DNA of 56,159 nucleotides, taken from the NCBI GenBank assembly GCA_964383675.1, contig CAYLHX010000005.1:1-56159 (forward strand). Direction: 5' to 3'. The notes beneath the pieces were generated by a model. That model did no database searches and was not told the DNA's origin. It was given only the letters and a program-made list of their open reading frames with translations. Below, piece after piece: positions 49,680 through 56,159 of the stretch. Numbering within the stretch: the stretch's first letter is position 1; the number at the start of each line of letters is the position of its first letter. The translations under genes were made by a program, and so were the position numbers. This stretch comes from CAYLHX01 sp964383675 (lineage in GTDB: Bacteria; Patescibacteriota; Gracilibacteria; UBA1369; LOWO2-01-FULL-3).

Positions 49680-51464
49680 TTAGATTGCGGCTTTGTATGC
49701 CTCAAAATCCGATACCTCTGTTTTGGCAAAAGCCTGGATCTGGGCGATCATATCGCTGGCGAACTCTTTACAATACATGAACCGCTGTTCAAGATCTCCG
49801 GTTTTGCGGTTGCCTACTAGCTCTGTTTGCAATTGTTCTAGGCCGGTTTGGAGAAGTGCTTCGAGTTTTTCACGAGAGATTTCTGCCGGTATTTCGCTGG
49901 CACTATCGTAGCCCAACATTTCGTAGAGATCTGCTAAAAGATCTTCATAGAAGCTTCCGTTGATGTTCTCGCCGGCAATTTGGGCGTAGAGGTATTGGAA
50001 TAACTTGGTGTCGTACTGACTTAGGGCGATCACTTTTTGAAAGTTGTGTTGTTCACTTTCCCAGTTTGCCAAAATACTGCCGGTGCGCGGATCTTTAGTG
50101 ATTGCGTAAAATTCTTCAAGGTCTGCTTTAATGGTTGCCAGGTCCGATTGGCGTGGATTGATGGCCTTGGTGCCTTTGGTTATTTTTTCTGAGGCTCTTG
50201 GATCCCGAGTGAAGATAGTGCCGCCGCTCATGCCGGCCGCGCTGTCCCAACCCAGATCACCGAGTACTAGGCTGCGGCCGCCGGTCTTGTAGGCTCCAAA
50301 ATATTTTCCGGTGTTGCCGCTGATAATGGTGCGACCGGCTGTTTCGCGCACGCAACAACGGTCGCCGACGCTGCCTTGCATGAAACGATCTCCTTCGCGG
50401 GCACCGTAAGCCAGGGTGTTGCCGCCGATTTCGTCTTCACTACCGCTGGTTAGAGGTGTATCGCTGAGGTGAGCGAGAGGGCTGAGAACAACAACCCGTC
50501 CGCCACTGGTGAAGACGGAACCTTCGTTTTGAATCGGTCCGGTGTGGATCATGGTGACGCCTTTAGGCAATCCTGTACCATAGCCTTGGCCGGCGTTGCC
50601 CAAGGTGCGAATGGTGATGCCTTGAGAGGGGATTTGCAGGAGTCCTTTAACGATTAGTCCGCCGAGTGTGGCTCCCAGGTTGCGGTCTTTGGGGTGAATG
50701 TCGTGAAGTTCGATTTCGATTGGATCATTGCCGGCTTGGAGTCCCGCGTGTACTTTCTCAATGATTTCACGGTTTCGGGCATTAACCTTGGGGCTATTGA
50801 GATAGAATTCGAGTTGATCAGGGGTGTATGTCGGAGTTTGATTGTCGACGGAAGATTCTGGTTCTGCTGGTGTTTCGGTGGGAAGTGGGATGCCATCGAA
50901 GTTGGAAGTTGGCCTGGTTAAAAAGCGGCGAAGATTAAAATTATCTTCCAGCCAGGGATATTCTTCAAGGGCTGTTGGATCGAGTTCCAATAGATCACGA
51001 TTGCCGATTAGATCATTTATGTCACGGATACCCATAGCTGCCATGTGTTCACGAATTTCACCTGCCAGCATCTCCAAGGTGCGAATACCGTTGTAGAGGA
51101 GGCGAGTGATCTGTTCTCTTTCGTTGTCGGAGGTGTAGAGTGTTTTGTCTTTGTCTTTTGATGATCCCAGCAATTCGGATACGGTGCGAGTAATGAAGGA
51201 AGGGCATTTTTGAGTTGAACATTGTGAGCAGAAGATGCACTTTTGTTGAGCGATCAAAAGTAGGGTGCCCAGGGAAACTTCGTTGGCACCCAAGGCTAAA
51301 AGTTTCACAATGTCTTCACCTGTGCGGATTCCTCCATCGGCACCGATGTGAGCTTTACCTCTAAGTCCCTGTTGGGTAAGGATGTTGTGGGCCTCGGCTA
51401 CACCGAATTCGATCGGTAGACCGGTGTTGAATTTGTCGGTGAGAGTGGCCACCGGCGCCGCCAC
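49680..51464 (-). CDS. gltB: Glutamate synthase large subunit, C-terminal part (frame 2 of a split gene)
   Basis: About 590 residues completing the glutamate synthase begun at 54774 in another frame. It opens within the FMN-binding domain (TLTDKFNTGLPIEFGVAEAH, GADGGIRTGEDIVKLLALGA), followed by the iron-sulfur cluster cysteines C76, C79, C82 and C87 (Cx2Cx2Cx4C), a linker, and the GXGXG beta-helix domain (GNAGQGYGTGLPKGVTMI, GSVGDRCCVRETAGRTIISG, GWDSAAGMSGGTIFTRD). The frame is entered at the end of the conserved ISGGAGG loop. A GTG in this frame could act as an independent start, but it lies in the middle of a domain. Confidence 0.85.
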   Translation of the reverse strand: MAAPVATLTDKFNTGLPIEFGVAEAHNILTQQGLRGKAHIGADGGIRTGEDIVKLLALGANEVSLGTLLLIAQQKCIFCSQCSTQKCPSFITRTVSELLGSSKDKDKTLYTSDNEREQITRLLYNGIRTLEMLAGEIREHMAAMGIRDINDLIGNRDLLELDPTALEEYPWLEDNFNLRRFLTRPTSNFDGIPLPTETPAEPESSVDNQTPTYTPDQLEFYLNSPKVNARNREIIEKVHAGLQAGNDPIEIELHDIHPKDRNLGATLGGLIVKGLLQIPSQGITIRTLGNAGQGYGTGLPKGVTMIHTGPIQNEGSVFTSGGRVVVLSPLAHLSDTPLTSGSEDEIGGNTLAYGAREGDRFMQGSVGDRCCVRETAGRTIISGNTGKYFGAYKTGGRSLVLGDLGWDSAAGMSGGTIFTRDPRASEKITKGTKAINPRQSDLATIKADLEEFYAITKDPRTGSILANWESEQHNFQKVIALSQYDTKLFQYLYAQIAGENINGSFYEDLLADLYEMLGYDSASEIPAEISREKLEALLQTGLEQLQTELVGNRKTGDLEQRFMYCKEFASDMIAQIQAFAKTEVSDFEAYKAAI

Positions 51465-54400
51465 TTATCTGTACTTTGGCATCGGCTCCGGCCTTAACGC
51501 AGCCGGCGGCAATTGTCCCCACGTTGCTTCCGGAAGTGATTTTTACGCCTATTTTAGCGGCCGGATTACAGGCTCCCAGCCTTTGAATCAGTCCTTCCAG
51601 ATCTTCAATACTGTAAATGTCATGGTTGGTTGGTGGGGAAATTAATTCTTGTCCCAAACTTACACCGCGGATTTCCGCCACGAAGTGAAAGGCTTTCTTG
51701 CCGGGAAGATGTCCACCTACTCCGGGTTTTGCGCCCTGACCGATTTTTATCTCAATTTCCCGTACTTGTGGGTTTGCCAAATATTCGATGTCTACTCCAA
51801 ATCTACCTGAAGCCACCTGGATGGACCTGGCGTGGGCGGCTTCGTATTTCTCGCCGGGTCGGCGGTTTTTGGGTACGCCGCCTTCGCCGGAGTTGGCGTA
51901 AGAGTCGTAGTGGTTGAATAGCAAATGCAAGGCGCGGTGAGCGGCATCATTAATTGATCCTAAAGAAATTCCGGCTCCTCTTATGATGTGCTTAATAATT
52001 TCAGCGGTTGGTGTTACCTCTTCCAATGGTACTGGCGCAGAAGCTTCTTTGAGTTTGAAGGTATCTCTCAGATTTAAGATGCCCTCTTTTTTTATTTCCG
52101 CCCGGTAGGCATCCCAGAGCGCTTTTTCGGTTCCGGCAATCTCTCTGGCTCTCTCGGCGACTTCGGTGTCGCTTAGGCCGTCTATTTGTTGTAATTCATA
52201 GATATCTTCGGGGTTTTTGACCACATTTCCGCCGGCCTCATGCAAGGCTTTCCAGATCTGTTTTTGGTAGCCGTGTCTCTCTTGGGCGGTGCGGACTTTT
52301 TTGTCTGTGGCATCGCATCTTCTCCACTGATCTGCCAAAATCTTTTCCAGACCGAGTCCTCCGCCGTTGGTTGGAACTTCCGTATTAAAATATTGATGCA
52401 CAAATTCGGAAGAAAGCCCCAAAGTTGAGAATTGCTGACTTCCGCGGTAGGCATCGATATCGGTAATGCCCAGTTTGGCCATGTATCTTAGTAGTGTGTT
52501 TTTAAATGACTTGCGTACCTGTTCTTTCATCTCTTCTTTGGTGAAAGTGGCAGAGCGGTTCTTTTCTCTTAAGTGGCTCGGTTTCGGGCGAACTTCTTCA
52601 TTGTCGATCATTTCGTAAACAAGTCTTGGATGGACACCTTTTGCTCCACAGGCCACCAAGATATTGAATTCGTGCTGATCCAGCACTTCACCGGTATCCA
52701 CAACCAGACTTACTCCACTGCTAAGGCCTTCTTTGTCGAGTTCTTTGCTTAAATAAGCCACCAATAGAGCTGGTGGGATGTACCCGTCTCCGTCGCCGGT
52801 GGCGTCGCGATCACTCAATACTATGATGGCGTGACTGCCGTTAGAGGCTTTTAGTATCACCTCGTTCTTGATCTCTTCGATTTTTGCCAGACAAGCTTCC
52901 ACGCTTTGACTTTGATAAGTTGTTGAGATGGTTACTTGCTTAGGATTTTCGCTCTCCGGTGTGGCATAGATAGCGGCCATCTGATCCTCGTCCAATAGAG
53001 GATCTGCAAGGAGGTATTGAGTTTGAGTTTCATAACTGTTGTCGCGATTTTTCTTCGGTCGTGCTCCAAGTAGAATTTCGGTGGTGAAGGGGCCTTTCTC
53101 ACGGACATAATCCAAAGAAGGATTACTTACCTGTGAGTAGTCGGCCTGGATGTATCTTCCCAGGGAATTTGGTTCAGGTGAAAATACCGCCATTGCCAGA
53201 TCGCTACCCATTCCTTCGATTGGATCGCTGCCGGCCTCGATAGAGTCGCGAATACGCTGAACACGTTCACGATTTAAGCCGAAAAGATTGGCTCTTCTGG
53301 CAAAAGTTTCGGCGACTGTTTCCATGTTTTTGCGGGCCGCCTCAACTTGTGCTGGATCTTTGTCAGCAGAGCCTAGAGTTACTATTTTTCTGTTGGCCAA
53401 TTTATCGTAAGGAAGCTTTGTGTCTTGGATGATGCGGCGATTTACGTCGCCATTGTTTTCATAACTGCCATCGCGGTGTACCACATTTAATTCACCGGGG
53501 CGTACTCGTCCATATTTTTGTACATCTTCAAGCGGGATGTGTGGCATGCCCACCTCGGAGCCGATAACGATTAGACCGTCCTTTCTTTGGACTATTCTTA
53601 GTGGACGCAGACCCATGTTGTCCAAAGCGGCAACGATTTTATTACGGTCCATGCCCAAAAGGGCGATAGGGCCGATTGCTTTTAGAGAGCCCATTACTCG
53701 TGAGACCGCGGCAAAATAGTTTTGAATTTCTTCCGGCATTCTCTTGATTTCATCCAGAGGTGGGTGAATCAAGTATCTAACGGCTTCTTCGAGACTTAAG
53801 CCCATTTTCCCTCTTAAAAACTGCAACGTCCTATCCAGGTTTGCCGAATCGCTGGCATTTTTCATGATGTTACTGCCGTCGAGGCGGTACATTCTTTCAA
53901 GGTTTTGTAATACTTTCAAAATTTTGCGGATGGAGTTTACCTCGCCATTGTGCACCAGCATGTCGAAACCTTGCGCTATTTTCCAGTTTCCCAGGACGTT
54001 GGTGCTGAATCTGGTATGGGTGAGGCCGGCATCTGTAATGACATCGGGCCTTTCCAGATCGAGGTAAAATCTGCCGAATTCTTCTCCGCGGATCATACCT
54101 TTGAAGGTCATGGTTCCCGGCTGAAGGGAGACGATGTAGACACCGTCTCCAAGTTCTCTCTGAATCTGTAGGCGGGCCTCAAAAACTTTTTGTTGCAGCT
54201 CCGTCTCTTGATTTTGTCCACGTGCGTATGTGAGTTGATGGATCTCAGGCATGACATGTCTGGAAACCGGACTGATAGCCTCAGGATCAACATTGGCCGG
54301 TTTAAAACCTAACATTCGTAGACCGTGATAGCGCAATGCTTGTTCCACACGGTCTCTGATGTCTCCCATGTCTCGCGCCATTGAACGATCTATGAATAAG

Positions 54401-54774
54401 AGACCGCCGTGGATGTTTTCACCATGACCAACCGGAACACGGTCTCCTCTTCCGGTCATTTGATGAAGATATTCTTGCATGCCCCGGCCGTTTGCGTCGT
54501 TGTCGGTGCGCAGAGTGATTCCAGCGCCGTCACTGATTGGTCGGCCGTCAGGCCCCACTATCTTGCCGGCGCGGATATCATTTTCCTCCAAAGCTTCCAA
54601 AAGCATGTCCACAACCTCACGGTTGGCTCCGGTGCCACTTTGAATTGCGGTGATTCCACAGGCATCGATGCCTGGGTCGTCGAAAGATGATTCCAGTCTC
54701 TCCGAAGTTTTGTAGAGCAGCCTTGCGGTTAGGCGGAGTGGCAGGGGATTGAGTGGACGGGTGAACATGCGCAC
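51361..54774 (-). CDS. gltB: Glutamate synthase large subunit, N-terminal part (frame 1 of a split gene)
   Basis: 1137 residues in this frame, of which about 1,110 match the family; the last residues after ISGGAGG are out-of-frame. An N-terminal class II glutamine amidotransferase has its presumed catalytic Cys at 39 (DACGITAI), which implies removal of a 38-residue propeptide. The central domain and the FMN-binding synthase domain (SPPTNHDIYSIEDLEGLIQR, VGTIAAGCVKAGADAKVQIS) follow. It would transfer glutamine amide to 2-oxoglutarate. The start is GTG 54774 or ATG 54768. Between GG and TLTD the usual TGA-type residues are missing, which fits loss of 11 bases. No small subunit gltD is present. 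Confidence 0.85.
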   Translation of the reverse strand: MRMFTRPLNPLPLRLTARLLYKTSERLESSFDDPGIDACGITAIQSGTGANREVVDMLLEALEENDIRAGKIVGPDGRPISDGAGITLRTDNDANGRGMQEYLHQMTGRGDRVPVGHGENIHGGLLFIDRSMARDMGDIRDRVEQALRYHGLRMLGFKPANVDPEAISPVSRHVMPEIHQLTYARGQNQETELQQKVFEARLQIQRELGDGVYIVSLQPGTMTFKGMIRGEEFGRFYLDLERPDVITDAGLTHTRFSTNVLGNWKIAQGFDMLVHNGEVNSIRKILKVLQNLERMYRLDGSNIMKNASDSANLDRTLQFLRGKMGLSLEEAVRYLIHPPLDEIKRMPEEIQNYFAAVSRVMGSLKAIGPIALLGMDRNKIVAALDNMGLRPLRIVQRKDGLIVIGSEVGMPHIPLEDVQKYGRVRPGELNVVHRDGSYENNGDVNRRIIQDTKLPYDKLANRKIVTLGSADKDPAQVEAARKNMETVAETFARRANLFGLNRERVQRIRDSIEAGSDPIEGMGSDLAMAVFSPEPNSLGRYIQADYSQVSNPSLDYVREKGPFTTEILLGARPKKNRDNSYETQTQYLLADPLLDEDQMAAIYATPESENPKQVTISTTYQSQSVEACLAKIEEIKNEVILKASNGSHAIIVLSDRDATGDGDGYIPPALLVAYLSKELDKEGLSSGVSLVVDTGEVLDQHEFNILVACGAKGVHPRLVYEMIDNEEVRPKPSHLREKNRSATFTKEEMKEQVRKSFKNTLLRYMAKLGITDIDAYRGSQQFSTLGLSSEFVHQYFNTEVPTNGGGLGLEKILADQWRRCDATDKKVRTAQERHGYQKQIWKALHEAGGNVVKNPEDIYELQQIDGLSDTEVAERAREIAGTEKALWDAYRAEIKKEGILNLRDTFKLKEASAPVPLEEVTPTAEIIKHIIRGAGISLGSINDAAHRALHLLFNHYDSYANSGEGGVPKNRRPGEKYEAAHARSIQVASGRFGVDIEYLANPQVREIEIKIGQGAKPGVGGHLPGKKAFHFVAEIRGVSLGQELISPPTNHDIYSIEDLEGLIQRLGACNPAAKIGVKITSGSNVGTIAAGCVKAGADAKVQISGGAGGHSHRQIQHRSTDRIRCSRGPQHPYPTGT

Positions 54775-54803
54775 GGAGGGCTACGGAATTATTTTTATGT
54801 AGG

Positions 54804-54820
54804 TTTGTTAATTTAACAAA
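54804..54820. promoter_or_regulatory. 17-bp palindrome upstream of gltB, candidate operator
   Basis: A perfect palindrome TTTGTTAAATTAACAAA (8-1-8), 30 bases upstream of the gltB start. A possible promoter overlaps it: TTGTTA (-35, inside the palindrome), 16 bases, TAAAAA (-10, 54792-54797). It may bind a nitrogen- or amino-acid-responsive repressor. Confidence 0.5.
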
Positions 54821-54893
54821 AAAGAAAAAGCTTTCCTAATTTTTAGCGAACGAAGTAGCACGAAATCTTTTTAGCAGCTTGTTTAAGCTAAAT

Positions 54894-54911
54894 AAAAAAG
54901 TTGCTAAACTT
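54894..54911 (-). terminator. Weak terminator after transketolase
   Basis: AAGTT pairs with AACTT (5 bp, four-base loop TAGC), followed by T residues on the minus strand, 10 bases after the transketolase stop. The short AT-rich stem makes it weak. Confidence 0.4.
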
Positions 54912-54920
54912 GGAGAGTTA

Positions 54921-56159
54921 TTATTTTAACAATTCTTGACACTTGTTTTTTATGGCGTCGGCATCCAGTCCGGCAATGTGGTAGAGTTCATCGGCGGTGC
55001 CGGAAAGTTGATATTCCTCCGGACTCATCATGACGAATTTTTCGCTGTGGATACCGTTTTCGGCTAGATGTCTGGCTAATTGACCACCCAGTCCGGAAAG
55101 AGAATTGTGATCTTCCAGGGTGATTACTTTGCCGGTCTTTTTAATGGAGTCGCTCAAAGTTTGATCGAATTGTTTTATGGAACTCACGGCAATGATTTCC
55201 ACCTCTTCCGGATTTTCCAAAGTTTCACGGGCTTTTACGGCTTCTCCGATCAGGGAGCCCATGGCGGCAATGGTTAGCTTTGAACCTCTGCGAATAAGGT
55301 CGCATTTTCCGTACTCGTACTTGTAATTCTCATCGTAGAAAATTGAGCCATCCTCTTTGGTGATGGAGGGGAATTTGTGTCGGCCCATGCGCACGTAAAA
55401 ATTTCCGTAGTGTGAAGCTATATAGCGAATGATACGATCGGTGTGATTGGGGTCGGCCGGTTCTATAACCATAGTGTTGAACATACCCAAGAAAGAACCG
55501 CTGTCATCGATGGCCTGATGGGTGGGGCCGTCTTCCCCCACGGAAAGTCCACAGTGGGTGGCTACCATTTTTACATTGGTGTGGTTGATGTCGTTAACGC
55601 GGGCCTGATCTTTGGCGCGGCTGGACATGAAGGCTCCGAAGGTCGAAGCGAAAGGGATAAAGTCGTCCAAGCTGAAGCCGCCGGCGGCGGAGATCATGTG
55701 TTGTTCGGCGATACCGCACTCGAAATATTGTTCCGGGAGTTCTTCGGAAACGGCGTCGGTTTTTACGGATCCTTTAAGGTCGGCGGTTAAAACCACCACC
55801 TTTTTATTTAGTTTTGCCAGATCCAGCAAAGCTTTTCCATAAGCGCTGCGGCAGTCCGTTACCTCATCCGCCGGGTATAAAACCGGTGTTCCGGTATCTA
55901 TATTCACTTGGCTCAAAAGCTTCGGATATTTATTTTTAGTTGGATGCCATTTAACAAAATTGGTGCGGAAATCATTTAGTAGAGCTTGTTCTTCTGCGGT
56001 GGGGGTGAGTTCCTCGATTGAGACGGCAACCTCTTCGGTTTTTGGAGCCTTACCGTGCCAGTCGGCCTTAAACAGTCTTCCGGCTTCTTCCATAAAATCC
56101 ACCCCCTGCCCCATTATTGAATGGCCGATAATTACCACCGGTTTGTTTTGGATCTCATA
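54921..56159 (-). CDS. tkt: Transketolase, C-terminal part (gene cut by window edge)
   Basis: About 412 residues are visible; the frame is open to the window end and continues upstream (YEIQNKPVVIIGHSIMGQGV), so the true start lies outside. It contains the end of the thiamine-diphosphate-binding domain (GVDFMEEAGRLFKADWHGKAP), the pyrimidine-binding domain with the catalytic-type Glu in FECGIAEQHM and HCGLSVGEDGPTHQAI, and the C-terminal domain. It transfers two-carbon units between sugar phosphates, linking gnd products back to glycolysis. Together with zwf, pgl and gnd it gives most of the pentose phosphate pathway. Confidence 0.94.
   Translation of the reverse strand, partial: YEIQNKPVVIIGHSIMGQGVDFMEEAGRLFKADWHGKAPKTEEVAVSIEELTPTAEEQALLNDFRTNFVKWHPTKNKYPKLLSQVNIDTGTPVLYPADEVTDCRSAYGKALLDLAKLNKKVVVLTADLKGSVKTDAVSEELPEQYFECGIAEQHMISAAGGFSLDDFIPFASTFGAFMSSRAKDQARVNDINHTNVKMVATHCGLSVGEDGPTHQAIDDSGSFLGMFNTMVIEPADPNHTDRIIRYIASHYGNFYVRMGRHKFPSITKEDGSIFYDENYKYEYGKCDLIRRGSKLTIAAMGSLIGEAVKARETLENPEEVEIIAVSSIKQFDQTLSDSIKKTGKVITLEDHNSLSGLGGQLARHLAENGIHSEKFVMMSPEEYQLSGTADELYHIAGLDADAIKNKCQELLK

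Noticed and set aside
49680..54774. Programmed frameshifting of gltB
   Set aside because: No slippery run or downstream pseudoknot is evident, and about four conserved residues are missing at the junction, which fits a deletion better.
1..56159. Recoded UGA (glycine) as in Gracilibacteria or Absconditabacteria
   Set aside because: TGA ends rplD, aroC, pgl and the DUF167 gene at the expected positions, and no gene carries an in-frame TGA.

Overview
The window looks like a piece of chromosome from a bacterium of the Candidate Phyla Radiation (Patescibacteria). The main evidence is the long S10-spc-alpha ribosomal gene block, complete apart from rpmD (uL30): rpsE and rplO are 10 bases apart with no room for it. 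uL30 loss is a known CPR trait. None of about 18 start codons I inspected has a Shine-Dalgarno sequence. TGA is used as a stop (rplD, aroC, the DUF167 gene), so this is not one of the UGA-glycine lineages (Gracilibacteria, Absconditabacteria). I cannot place it more finely; the biosynthetic genes would suit one of the less reduced CPR groups.

Layout, mostly minus strand. 1-5939: a tightly packed operon (promoter at about 5990) for a stand-alone receiver protein, a P2-type cation ATPase, trmD, a second P-type ATPase homologue that has lost all its catalytic motifs and its actuator domain, a DUF167 protein and the start of a probable rsmA. 6062-21920: rplC to rpsI, with secY, adk, map, infA, rpmJ and rpoA in the usual order, ending at a strong terminator. 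22055-23442: a cation/calcium exchanger gene lies between rpsJ and the rest of the S10 operon, and each part has its own promoter. 23701-24888: tuf with its own promoter and terminator. 25110-26101: a small secreted protein and a toxin-antitoxin cassette whose two ends carry the same 28-bp palindrome, lying between fusA and tuf. 26185-37591: fusA, rpsG, rpsL, rpoC, ssb, rpoB, with ssb between the two large polymerase genes and no rplKAJL cluster upstream.

37745-40498: a MacB/FtsX-like ABC exporter pair with a sugar-isomerase-like TIM barrel. 40630-41364: an unrecognised plus-strand gene. 41361-46317: a zwf-pgl-epmA-efp-serS operon joining the oxidative pentose phosphate pathway to EF-P, its lysylation enzyme and seryl-tRNA synthetase. 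46422-47504: a lone aroC. 47505-49613: gnd and a LOG-family gene. 49680-54774: a large glutamate synthase split by one frameshift. 54921-end: a transketolase cut by the window edge. zwf, pgl, gnd and transketolase form a nearly continuous pentose phosphate route.

The most notable points are the conserved but catalytically dead P-type ATPase beside an intact one, the structured rpsJ leader with a terminator and a competing helix, the terminator-like hairpin at the very start of the fusA transcript, the palindrome-bounded toxin-antitoxin cassette, and ssb inside the RNA polymerase operon.
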